Assembly: GCA_963739995.1 (NCBI GenBank)
Contig: CAVUCH010000017.1
Span: forward strand, 62,001-126,000
Length of the DNA: 64,000 bases
Source of the DNA: CAVUCH01 sp963739995
GTDB taxonomy: Bacteria; Acidobacteriota; Vicinamibacteria; Vicinamibacterales; JAENWD01
Reading direction: 5' to 3'
Part shown: positions 24,628 through 32,359 of the stretch, piece after piece
Position numbering within the stretch: the first letter of the stretch is position 1
How the letters are laid out: every line of letters starts with the position of its first letter
The notes under the pieces: generated by a model
The model's input: only the letters and a program-made list of their open reading frames with translations
Database searches by the model: none
Told to the model about the DNA's origin: nothing
Position numbers and translations under genes: made by a program

Positions 24628-25823
24628 GCGACGCCTCCAGCCACCTGGGCGCGGGCGGCGTTCGTGAGGCGCGCCACGACCTCGCGTGTCCGTTCCAGAT
24701 ACGCGTCGTAGCTGTACTTGGTGGCCGCGAGCGCCGCCGCGCGCGCGCCAATCGTGGCGGCCATCTGCGGGTCGGCCAGCGCCGCGAGGATGCCGTCCGC
24801 GAACTCCCGCGGCGAGACGCCGGTGAGGATGGCGACGTTGTCGTCGAGCACCTGCGTATGCGTCAACAGGCGCGTGGCGACGATGGCGCGGCCGGACCGG
24901 AGGTACTGGTAGATCTTCAGCGGCGTATTCGTGCCGCGGCTGCGGGGCGACACGAGCACGTCGGCGGCTTCGAGGATGCCGGGGATCTCGGCGGACGGAC
25001 GCTCGCCCGCGAAGATGACAGCGGTGCCGAGCCCCTGCGCGGACGCCTGCACCCGTGCCGCGTCCACCTGCTCGGGACGTCCCCCCGCGAGCAGGAACCG
25101 TGCATCCGGGCGGGCCTCCACAACGAGAGCTGCCGCGGCAAACAGCAGATCGAGTCCCTGGTACGCCTCGAACGTCCCCGTGTAGACGACGAGTGGTGTC
25201 AACGGCGTCACCCCCAGGGCTGCGCGCACCGCGACAGCCTTGTCACCGGGTGCGGCATCCCCCGCGCCGGGTGCGTTCTCGATCAGCACGGGCTCGATGC
25301 CCGGCTGCACCTCCTGCACGAGGCGTCGCAGCTCCGGGCAGATCACGATGACGACCTTCGAATGACGCACGGCCGCACGTTCGAAGCCGTCGAAGATCCA
25401 CCGGAGCACCCGTGAGCGGCTGTACGCGAAGTTCGAGAGCTGCTGCGGCAGGCTCGAGTGCATGTCGTACACGTGGGGGATCCCGAGGGCGGCAGAGAGC
25501 ACGATGCCGATCGCTGCGCCTTCCTCGTGGGAGTGGATCACGTCGTACCGCTGCGCGAGCACGCGACGCACGGCCGTGAGCGTCAGCGCCAGGTCGAGGG
25601 GAACCTTCTGAAGCGAGGGACCGATCCGCACCCGGTGCAGAAACGGAGGACGCAGGCAGCGGAACACGCGCAGGCCCGGCAGATCGACGGCCTGGCCAAA
25701 CGGGTACGTGACGAGATCGACCGTGTGCCCGAGCTCGAGGAGCGCCCGGATGCGGTGATACTCGCTGAAGGGCGTGCCACGGGGCTCGAAGAAGGGCTCC
25801 GGAGCGATCATCAGGATGCGCAT
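24624..25823 (-). CDS. Glycosyltransferase family 4, first gene of glycan operon
   Basis: This 399-aa GT-B protein starts MRILMIAPEPFFEPRGTPFS. Its C-terminal domain has VVYTGTFEAYQGLDLL, FLLAGGRP and GTNTPLKIYQYLRSGRAIVAT. The usual EX7E pair is altered here: the expected PLKxxEYL reads PLKIYQYL, so the second acidic residue is Gln. The N-terminal HSHEEGAAIGI loop matches GT4 enzymes that build exopolysaccharide. It follows a good sigma-70 promoter (25877-25906) and heads the six-gene unit running down to 18915. The donor sugar is unknown. Confidence 0.88.
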   Translation of the reverse strand: MRILMIAPEPFFEPRGTPFSEYHRIRALLELGHTVDLVTYPFGQAVDLPGLRVFRCLRPPFLHRVRIGPSLQKVPLDLALTLTAVRRVLAQRYDVIHSHEEGAAIGIVLSAALGIPHVYDMHSSLPQQLSNFAYSRSRVLRWIFDGFERAAVRHSKVVIVICPELRRLVQEVQPGIEPVLIENAPGAGDAAPGDKAVAVRAALGVTPLTPLVVYTGTFEAYQGLDLLFAAAALVVEARPDARFLLAGGRPEQVDAARVQASAQGLGTAVIFAGERPSAEIPGILEAADVLVSPRSRGTNTPLKIYQYLRSGRAIVATRLLTHTQVLDDNVAILTGVSPREFADGILAALADPQMAATIGARAAALAATKYSYDAYLERTREVVARLTNAARAQVAGGVA

Positions 25824-25876
25824 GAATGAGGGCAGCCACAGGCAGCCGGGCCAACCGGGGCCGCTCGATCCGGTCG

Positions 25877-25906
25877 ATTGTAGGCAACGGCTGCGCGAAA
25901 GGTCAA
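25877..25906 (-). promoter_or_regulatory. Sigma-70-type promoter of the glycan operon
   Basis: Reading the minus strand: -35 TTGACC (25906-25901), 18-bp spacer, -10 TACAAT (25882-25877), 53 bp before the GT4 start at 25823. The identical element pair and spacing recur at 46659-46688. Confidence 0.65.
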
Positions 25907-25976
25907 CGCGCGCGCGTGCAGAGACTCGCCACAGCGGTGCACGCGGACCTCACGCAGGAGACCCTCACGTCTGGGA

Positions 25977-26005
25977 TGGACAAGCTCTCGAGTGCGTGGT
26001 ACTCT
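25977..26005 (+). promoter_or_regulatory. Sigma-70-type promoter of the flippase-like gene
   Basis: -35 TGGACA (25977-25982), 17-bp spacer, -10 TACTCT (26000-26005). It lies back to back with the minus-strand promoter at 25877-25906. Initiation near 26012 would exclude the in-frame GTG at 25992 as a start. Confidence 0.5.
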
Positions 26006-26042
26006 TCGGCCCGACCGTGAAAATCCGATCACCGCATTGAGA

Positions 26043-27026
26043 GTGTCTGCTCCACCACGCGTTCCGGCTTCGCCATCGCCTACCCGTCGTCGGCTCGTCC
26101 TGATCGCGAAGATTGTCGTCAGCGTAGCGCTGCTGTGGTTGCTCCTGGCGCGGAGCGACGTGCCGCGGCTCTGGGCCTATACGCGCGCGGCGTCCCTTCC
26201 GTGGCTCGTCGCGGCCTTGGCCTTGTACTTCCTGATGGTGCTCGCGAGCGCCTGGCGGTGGGGGTTGCTGCTCCATGCGCAGGGCGTGCACATGCGGGCG
26301 CGGGCTCTCACCGAGTCGTTCCTCGTGGCCACCTTCTTCAACAACTTCCTCCCGAGCAACATCGGTGGCGACGTGGTGCGCATCGCGGACACGGCAAAGC
26401 CCGCGCGCTCGAGGACACTCGCGGCGTCAATCGTCCTGGTTGATCGCGGCATCGGCCTGCTTGGTCTCGTCCTGCTGGCCGCCGTCGCAGCCACCATTGC
26501 CACCACGTCCGGTACCGTAAAGGGCCCGGTCCCTTCGTACGCGTTGTGGCTCGGATTTGGCGGCGCGCTGGCAGTCGCAATGCCGGCTGTGCTTGCACCG
26601 CATGGCCTCGAGCGGTTACTAAAGCCACTGCGCGCGTTCAATCCCGACTGGGTCGGTGCGCGTCTGCAGCAGCTCACCGGCGTGTTCACCCGGTTCCGCC
26701 AGGCGCCAGGTGCGCTGGCTGGCTGCTTCGTCGGTGCGGTGATCGTGCAGGCGCTGCTCGTCGCGTTCTACGCCGCCGTTGCTCACAGCATCGAAGTCCC
26801 GGTCTCGCCCTGGCACATGGCCGTGGTGGTACCGATGTCGTTTCTCGTGCAGATGCTGCCGATTTCCGTGAACGGGTTCGGACTGCGCGAGGCGACGTTC
26901 TCGTTCTATTTCACCAGGCTCGGGCTGCCGATAGAGGCTGCGTTGGTCGTGTCGCTCGTGGGCGCCGGTCTGGTGATGTTGTTCTCGCTCTCCGGGGCGG
27001 CGGTCTACGTGATCCGTGGCACGTAG
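26043..27026 (+). CDS. Lysylphosphatidylglycerol synthase TM-domain-like (UPF0104) membrane protein
   Basis: The product is about 327 aa with eight or so hydrophobic segments and the family signatures ASAWRWGLLL, FFNNFLPSNIGGDVVRI and LPISVNGFGLREATF. This domain forms the flippase part of MprF and occurs alone in many glycan clusters, where a lipid-transport or glycosyl-acceptor role is suspected but unproven. Start choice: a TTG (26037) and a GTG (26043) both lie downstream of the predicted promoter; I chose the GTG. It diverges from the glycan operon. A paralogue sits at 36975-37931. Confidence 0.85.
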   Translation: MSAPPRVPASPSPTRRRLVLIAKIVVSVALLWLLLARSDVPRLWAYTRAASLPWLVAALALYFLMVLASAWRWGLLLHAQGVHMRARALTESFLVATFFNNFLPSNIGGDVVRIADTAKPARSRTLAASIVLVDRGIGLLGLVLLAAVAATIATTSGTVKGPVPSYALWLGFGGALAVAMPAVLAPHGLERLLKPLRAFNPDWVGARLQQLTGVFTRFRQAPGALAGCFVGAVIVQALLVAFYAAVAHSIEVPVSPWHMAVVVPMSFLVQMLPISVNGFGLREATFSFYFTRLGLPIEAALVVSLVGAGLVMLFSLSGAAVYVIRGT

Positions 27027-27108
27027 CGCCCCCCCGTTACAACCCGCCCACCGACCAGCGCGGACACCCAGATCCGCGCACTGAAGACATCCGGCGCCCG
27101 CCGCCGGC

Positions 27109-27124
27109 CGGAACCGTGGTTCCG
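27109..27124 (+). terminator. Hairpin after the flippase-like gene
   Basis: CGGAACC-GT-GGTTCCG is a perfect 7-bp inverted repeat with a 2-nt centre, 83 bp after the stop at 27026 and 63 bp before the next start. There is no T-tract. It may be a weak terminator or a protein site. Confidence 0.35.
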
Positions 27125-27186
27125 TCCGGTCTGGCTCCGCACGGGGATGTCGCGTACGCGGCGCGGACTGACGTGTGAAGGAACGA

Positions 27187-27945
27187 ATGATGAGCTCGAC
27201 CATACTGACAAGCCTGATGACGCTGGGGGCCCTGGTGCTCGTGGCACCCCTCGCATCGGCGCAGGGCCCCGCACCGCTCGAGAGGGGTTACGGACATGTG
27301 AATCTTGGCATCCAGGCGACCTCTCACGATCTGCAACAGGACACCGTTTTCGTGATCTACGACGAGCCCGGTCGCATCCAGGTCAACGGCAGCGGCGGGG
27401 GCGGCGTCCTGTTCGACATCGGGGGTGGGTGGCGCGTGTGGCAGCGGCTCTACGCCGGCCTCTCGTTCACGAGCGGATCGAATACGGAGGACGCAGCGCT
27501 GAACGCCACGGTGCCGCACCCCTCCAACTTCGATGAGTTCCGCACGGTCACCGGCACGACGCCAGGCCTGAAGCATTCGGAGCAGGCAGTACACCTGCAG
27601 GCCATGTGGCGATACCCGGTAACCACGAAGTTCGACGTCCTGGTCGGCGGCGGTCCGACGTTCTTCTCGGTCGATCAGGATCTCGTCTCCGGGATCACCG
27701 TCGCCGAGATCGGCAACCCGACAACCGGCGTGAACCTCACCGGAGTCACCGTCGAGCGCGCGAGCGAAAGCACGGTCGGATACAACCTCGGGGCGGACGG
27801 TACCTATCTGCTGACGCAACGATTCGGCGTCGGCGGTTTCCTGCGCTTCACGGGCGGGTCCGTGACGCTCGAGACCGGCGGCAACACGGTGGACCTCGAC
27901 GTCGGCGGGTTCCAGATTGGCATTGGGGGGCGCGTCAGATTCTGA
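27187..27945 (+). CDS. Outer-membrane beta-barrel protein (OmpA/OmpW-like)
   Basis: The product is 252 aa. A signal peptide (ILTSLMTLGALVLVAPLASAQG) is followed by about eight amphipathic strands separated by Gly/Asn turns. It ends in an aromatic residue (IGGRVRF), the terminal-Phe signal recognised by the BAM machinery. It resembles small porin-like barrels but no family is certain. The ATG at 27187 was chosen because AAGGAA sits 3-8 nt upstream. It is followed by two lipoprotein genes on the same strand, which may act with it at the outer membrane (inference). Confidence 0.78.
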   Translation: MMSSTILTSLMTLGALVLVAPLASAQGPAPLERGYGHVNLGIQATSHDLQQDTVFVIYDEPGRIQVNGSGGGGVLFDIGGGWRVWQRLYAGLSFTSGSNTEDAALNATVPHPSNFDEFRTVTGTTPGLKHSEQAVHLQAMWRYPVTTKFDVLVGGGPTFFSVDQDLVSGITVAEIGNPTTGVNLTGVTVERASESTVGYNLGADGTYLLTQRFGVGGFLRFTGGSVTLETGGNTVDLDVGGFQIGIGGRVRF

Positions 27946-27986
27946 CGGGCCTTGATCAGAAAATGCGCATCCAGACGGAGTCGGAT

Positions 27987-29078
27987 ATGTTCAAGAAGTT
28001 GTACCTCTGCGGCGCCGCCGTGGCGCTGGCCACCGCCGTCGCCTGCGGTTCGGGAGAACAGAGCTCGAACCCCGTGTCACCCACCCCTGGGGGCAGCGTG
28101 GATGCCGCAAATGCCGGCGGAGCCGGTGAGACGCTGAAGGTCACCGCGCCGACACCGATGACGCCGGCGAACGGCTCCACCATCAACACCTTCGGTCCGA
28201 CACTCCGGGCTACGCCGTCGACGTTCAAGTTCCAGGGCGCGGGTGCCATCACGCACCGTTTTCAATTGCTCAACGGCAGCACGGTGATTGCCGAATTTTC
28301 GACCGCCGGTACTAGCTGGGTGCCGTCGAATCTGCAGAACAAGACCACGTACGGCTGGCACGTGCGTGGCGAGCAGGGTCCCCGGTTTGGCCCGTGGTCG
28401 GCCACGTGGACGTTCACCACGCCCGATCAACCCGAGGGATATATCCGTGGCAGCGAAGTGTACGACCCCCTGTACACAGGGAAGACGATCGGTCGCCCCG
28501 TCGGGCCAATCTCCTTCGTCCCCGGCGTCGGGGTGCGGCTCGAAGGCTTGGGCAGCTACGTCAAGTATTACCTGCAGCAAACCCTGACAGCTGGCGAGTT
28601 CTCGATCCTCGTGACAAACGTGGTGTTCAACACCGAGGGCGACAAGACGAAGATCATGGCCATGATCCAGGGCGACGCCGATCAGACCATCACCAATAAC
28701 GATCGGCGGTTCACCCTGGAGAAGCGAGGCAATCCCGCGGGCATCGTCGCCTGGCGGATGCTGACGAGCAGACAGCAGATCGACACGATCGGCAAGGAGC
28801 GCGTGGTTCGGCAGTTCAGCCCCAGCAAGACCTACTTGTGGAGGGCGAAGTGGGGCGGAAACCGGTTTGACGCCGAGATCAGGGACGGCGGCGCCAACGG
28901 CCAGGTGATCTACCGCTTTGGGAAGAACTACCGTGGTGTCTACGACCCGTCACCCCATCGCGCGTTCATCGGCGGACCGGCCGGGCGGGCCGGGTTCGAC
29001 AGCGGCACCGTCCCCGGGATCATCGTGCGACAGGTGTGGATCTCGGCCAACCCCCGGCCGGCGTTCGCAAACCGGTAA
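27987..29078 (+). CDS. Lipoprotein with fibronectin-III-like domain
   Basis: This 363-aa protein has lipobox TAVAC with Cys at residue 20, then a low-complexity NPVSPTPGG linker. An Ig/FN3-like domain (about 50-145: TPANGSTINTFGPTLRAT, then TTYGWHVRGEQGPRFGPWSATWTF) follows. The C-terminal half (about 150-363) is beta-rich with GPISFVPGVGVRLEGLGSYVKYY and FRDG-like loops, possibly a concanavalin-like jelly roll. Function is unknown; binding of a surface glycan is plausible. GGAG precedes the ATG by 6 nt. It starts 41 bp after the barrel gene and shares lipobox-proximal NPxSPT and FN3-like regions with the next lipoprotein. Confidence 0.78.
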   Translation: MFKKLYLCGAAVALATAVACGSGEQSSNPVSPTPGGSVDAANAGGAGETLKVTAPTPMTPANGSTINTFGPTLRATPSTFKFQGAGAITHRFQLLNGSTVIAEFSTAGTSWVPSNLQNKTTYGWHVRGEQGPRFGPWSATWTFTTPDQPEGYIRGSEVYDPLYTGKTIGRPVGPISFVPGVGVRLEGLGSYVKYYLQQTLTAGEFSILVTNVVFNTEGDKTKIMAMIQGDADQTITNNDRRFTLEKRGNPAGIVAWRMLTSRQQIDTIGKERVVRQFSPSKTYLWRAKWGGNRFDAEIRDGGANGQVIYRFGKNYRGVYDPSPHRAFIGGPAGRAGFDSGTVPGIIVRQVWISANPRPAFANR

Positions 29079-29089
29079 GCCGACTGCAG

Positions 29090-29124
29090 GATTCGAACAG
29101 CCGGATGTTCCGGCTGTTCGAATC
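29090..29124 (+). terminator. 16-bp perfect inverted repeat between two lipoprotein genes
   Basis: GATTCGAACAGCCGGA (29090-29105), loop TGT, TCCGGCTGTTCGAATC (29109-29124), 11 bp after the stop at 29078. It is the longest perfect stem I found in the window. No T-tract follows, so it may be a Rho-assisted terminator, an mRNA-stabilising hairpin or an operator. A sigma-70 promoter starts 6 bp later. Confidence 0.6.
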
Positions 29125-29129
29125 TGCGC

Positions 29130-29158
29130 TTGACGTCGAACGCTTCGACTCGTATCCT
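29130..29158 (+). promoter_or_regulatory. Sigma-70 promoter for the 29284 lipoprotein
   Basis: -35 TTGACG (29130-29135), 17-bp spacer, -10 TATCCT (29153-29158). It predicts a 5' leader of about 119 nt for the gene at 29284 and sits directly downstream of the 16-bp hairpin. Confidence 0.65.
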
Positions 29159-29283
29159 GCTTATCCAGCCTCAGTTTCGGCGGGCTTCCCAGCCCCGCGC
29201 CTATTCAGGGAACGTCTACACGACGATACTCACGGCGGCACGTGCATCCCGTGCCGGGAGTCCAGGGTTCGCGGAGCGTGCTC

Positions 29284-30447
29284 ATGACCAGAAACCTGCT
29301 GCGCCTGTGCATCGGCGTCCTCGTGCTGGCACCGCTGGTGGCCTGCGAATCGACCAAGAGCGCCAATCCCCTGAGCCCGACGGTAGCGGGACCCATTCCA
29401 GGCGTGAACATCACGCCCCCAAAACCACTCGAACCGGGTAACGGCTGGAAGTTGAACCCCGCGAAGCAGCCCGTCACCCTGCTCCTCGAGAACGCGTCGA
29501 GCAACGGCGTACGCCCCCTCAGTTACGTCTTCGAAGTCGCCACGGATGCCGCCTTCGGCGCGAAGGTGTTCTCCAAGACGGGCGTGGCGCCTGGACCGGC
29601 CGGCCGCACGAGCCTTCAAGTGAGCTCGCTGGCCGCGGGGCGTACGTATTACTGGCGTGCGCGTGCCGAGGACGGGGCCAACACCGGGGCATTCTCGAAC
29701 CCGGTGGCGTTCGTGCTGCTGCAGAAGGTCACGATCGAACGTCCCGTTCCCGTCTCGCCGGTCAGGGGCGAGACGGTCGGCGTGGTCGCTGAACTGCGGT
29801 TCAAGAACGCCCCGCGCTCGGGACCCGTCGGGGCCATCAGCTACAGCCTCGAGGTCTCCCGCAACGAGGGCTTCACGGCAGTAGTCTGGAGGGGTGGGAC
29901 CGGCGAACGCGGCGGCGAGAGCAGCGCGACAACGGGCGGCCTCCCGGCATCGTCCACCCTCTTCTGGCGCGTCCGAGCGTCCGACCCCGAGAACCGGGGA
30001 CCGTGGTCGTCGACCGCAAGCTTCGTGACGTCGGCAGCCGCGCCCGCGCCGGCGCCCGCGCCTCCGGCCCCGTCCCCACCGGCAGGGGGCGGCGGCAGTT
30101 GCGCCTCACGGGACGGCGAGTTCATCGTCGAGTGCATCGGCAACAAGTACCCGTCGTACCTCAAGGCCGGCGTGAGCTCCTCGAGGCGCAGATCGAACAT
30201 GGAGTTCCTGCGCAATCGGATCATCGAGGCCGGTATCTGTGGCGGTCTCGAGCTCGGCTGGAACCTGAAGCGGGGCGGGCCGGACATCAGCGTCGACTTC
30301 ATTACAGAGCGGCGGGGCGGGTTGACCTACGGTTACGACATCGCGCGGGACTACGACAATACGGGCAAGCGGCTTCAGCTCGCGTGGCAGAACGATGGGC
30401 CACACTCGGTCCAGAAGCCGTATTCGCCGCGACCGAGCTGTAAATAG
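29284..30447 (+). CDS. Lipoprotein with two FN3-like domains and an uncharacterised C-terminal domain
   Basis: The 387-aa product has lipobox PLVAC (Cys 21) followed by SANPLSPTVAGP. Two FN3-like modules follow (about 43-148 and 152-253), each ending in a YYWRARA or FWRVRAS strand. An Ala/Pro linker (about 257-280) leads to a C-terminal domain (283-387) with three Cys (CASRDG, VECIGN, GICGG), the motif GGLELGWNLKRGG and a DYDNTG tail. That last domain is not one I can name; its Asp and Cys content could suit ligand binding. It has its own promoter at 29130-29158. Confidence 0.78.
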   Translation: MTRNLLRLCIGVLVLAPLVACESTKSANPLSPTVAGPIPGVNITPPKPLEPGNGWKLNPAKQPVTLLLENASSNGVRPLSYVFEVATDAAFGAKVFSKTGVAPGPAGRTSLQVSSLAAGRTYYWRARAEDGANTGAFSNPVAFVLLQKVTIERPVPVSPVRGETVGVVAELRFKNAPRSGPVGAISYSLEVSRNEGFTAVVWRGGTGERGGESSATTGGLPASSTLFWRVRASDPENRGPWSSTASFVTSAAAPAPAPAPPAPSPPAGGGGSCASRDGEFIVECIGNKYPSYLKAGVSSSRRRSNMEFLRNRIIEAGICGGLELGWNLKRGGPDISVDFITERRGGLTYGYDIARDYDNTGKRLQLAWQNDGPHSVQKPYSPRPSCK

Positions 30448-30564
30448 AACCGTTTGAAGGCTGGATTCAGCGCGCAGGCTGCAGTCTCCGTGCAACAGCC
30501 AGCAGGCCGCTGGCATCAGACCAGGCCGACGCCGGTGCCCGCTGTGCCCCGCCTGCACCGCGGC

Positions 30565-30582
30565 CACCGCGGCTCCGCGGTG
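30565..30582. terminator. GC hairpin in convergent gap 30448-30598
   Basis: CACCGCGG-CT-CCGCGGTG forms an 8-bp perfect stem between the converging lipoprotein (ends 30447) and GT-C (ends 30599) genes. A position between two 3' ends suits a bidirectional terminator, although no T-tract is present. The rest of the gap is GC-rich with CTGCAG-like words. Confidence 0.4.
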
Positions 30583-30598
30583 ATGGCTGGCCCGCCGG

Positions 30599-32191
30599 TC
30601 AGCGGGGCTGCGTCAGGTCGAACAGGACCGTGTTGGGCGGCGCATTGTTGAGCGGCAGCCCACGGCGCGACTCGAGGAACATCGCGAGGTCCGGCTGCTG
30701 GCGCTGCACCTCCGCCCACCTGGTCGTGGCAAAGTACCGCGCGCCCTTCGAAAACCGCAAACCTGAGACCACGTGCACCGTCGCCGTCTCGGCGTCAAGG
30801 CTCCAGCCGCGCGCGTGTGCAAAGTACAGCAGCATCGGCGAGTTGACCCCGTATTCGTCCACCACCACGAAGAGGCCGCTGTTGTCGGTGGCTGCGTCAA
30901 TCGCTTGCGCGGCAAGCGCGAGCCGCAGGTCGAGGTTCGCCGGTCTGAAGTGCCGCTCTATCACGCCGCTCTGCAGGAAGCAGACGAGACCGACTCCGCC
31001 GATTGCGGCGCCAGAAAGCACTCGGCTGACGACGCCCGGCCCCACTGTCCGTGCGATCCATCCGGCATCGAACGCGGGCCAGGCCACAGCGGCGAAATAA
31101 AGCGCGCCAATCGGCACGAGCGGCAGCTGGTAGTAATCGTGGCCCATGTGCCCCGCGCCTGCCGCGGCGATGAAGGCCAGCATGGCCAGCAACCAGCCAT
31201 CCGGCACGCGGCGCCATTCCACCGTCCGCCACGCGAGCAGCCCGATGACCGCCAGCGCGAACCCGGGCGGAGTGAGGTGGACGAAGTACAGGCGCGCGAA
31301 GAGCGTTCTGTAGAAACTGGCGCTGGTGAGCAGCTCGACCGAGCTCCACTTGGAGAACGCGGTGGGCCACGGGCCGGGACCAACGTCCAGCGGGTATGTC
31401 TTGGTGGTCCCGATGACCCCGAACGTGAGCCCCGTGTGCAGGTAGATCGTATACGCGTAGATGTACCAGGCGGCTGCCGCGAGGCACGGAACGATCAACG
31501 CCATCAGGAGCCGGCGGTTTCCGAGCGCGCTTCGGCCGCCGCTTCTCCACACGGCACACGCGATGGGCGCAAGGACCAGGACGCCGGGCAACTTGACGAG
31601 AATGGCCAGCGCAAGTGAGAGGCTTCCCGCAACCAGCGCTCGTGCACTGCGGGATTCGCCGTGGCGCATGAATCCCAGGAGCGCGGCGAGGGAAAAGAAC
31701 ACCATCAGCGTGTCGGGCATGACCGCGCGACCGTAGAACACGGCCGACGGCGAGACCGCGACCAGCAGCGCCGCCGCACGCCCCGCCGGCGTTCCCAGCA
31801 GCATCCGCGCGAGCAGGTAGGTGAGCACGACGGCTCCCACGGAGAACGCCGCCACGACCAGGCGCCCCCAGATTTCATCGGGCCCCAAGAGGTGATAAAG
31901 CACCGCCACGATCGCCGGGAGCAGCGGGAACTCGCTCTCGACATACCCGTGGGCGCCGCCCCAGTTCGCCTCTGGCTTCAGCGGGTTAATCCCGCTCTCG
32001 TAGAACGCGCGCGCCATGAAGGCGGTATCGACCTGCCGCCATCGATGGGCGTCCAGCAACGGGGCGTCGACATACAGGAGCCGCAGCACGGCGGCCAGGA
32101 GGAGGATGAGCGCCAGCGGCCCGTGCGGCGCGAGGGTCCGCCGGAGCACGGAGATATCGGGACGACGGGCCACCGCGTGAGACGAAGCCAT
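30599..32191 (-). CDS. ArnT/PMT-like GT-C glycosyltransferase (GT39/GT83 type)
   Basis: This 530-aa protein has ten or more membrane segments. The first periplasmic loop reads LLDAHRWRQVDTAFMARAFYESG, matching the DxHRWRQ-type loop after TM1 in PMT/ArnT-like enzymes. FYGRAVMPDTLMVFFSLAALL further on is the family's ExD-like second signature. Such enzymes transfer a sugar from polyprenyl phosphate to lipid A or a protein in the periplasm. The ATG at 32191 was preferred over an upstream start that adds a basic low-complexity tail. It is a single gene between converging and diverging neighbours. Confidence 0.83.
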   Translation of the reverse strand: MASSHAVARRPDISVLRRTLAPHGPLALILLLAAVLRLLYVDAPLLDAHRWRQVDTAFMARAFYESGINPLKPEANWGGAHGYVESEFPLLPAIVAVLYHLLGPDEIWGRLVVAAFSVGAVVLTYLLARMLLGTPAGRAAALLVAVSPSAVFYGRAVMPDTLMVFFSLAALLGFMRHGESRSARALVAGSLSLALAILVKLPGVLVLAPIACAVWRSGGRSALGNRRLLMALIVPCLAAAAWYIYAYTIYLHTGLTFGVIGTTKTYPLDVGPGPWPTAFSKWSSVELLTSASFYRTLFARLYFVHLTPPGFALAVIGLLAWRTVEWRRVPDGWLLAMLAFIAAAGAGHMGHDYYQLPLVPIGALYFAAVAWPAFDAGWIARTVGPGVVSRVLSGAAIGGVGLVCFLQSGVIERHFRPANLDLRLALAAQAIDAATDNSGLFVVVDEYGVNSPMLLYFAHARGWSLDAETATVHVVSGLRFSKGARYFATTRWAEVQRQQPDLAMFLESRRGLPLNNAPPNTVLFDLTQPR

Positions 32192-32359
32192 CGTTGAGGG
32201 GATGCGTGTATGAAGAGCGCCCGAACTGAAGCGCCACGATACCACGCCGCCCTGCTGGCGCCCCGGAGCGGCGCGTGTGCGGCACCCATGTTGCACTTTG
32301 CCAGTGGCGATCTATCCGCCGCGGAGTTCTACATGATCAGTATCGGCCCTGGTTCCACG

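Noticed and set aside
25992..26042. A longer UPF0104 protein starting at GTG 25992
   Set aside because: That codon lies between the -35 and -10 of the predicted promoter (25977-26005), so it would not be on the transcript.
29090..29124. A tRNA-like sequence (TTCGAATC word resembles a T-arm)
   Set aside because: The word is one arm of a perfect inverted repeat; no acceptor, D or anticodon arms can be formed around it.
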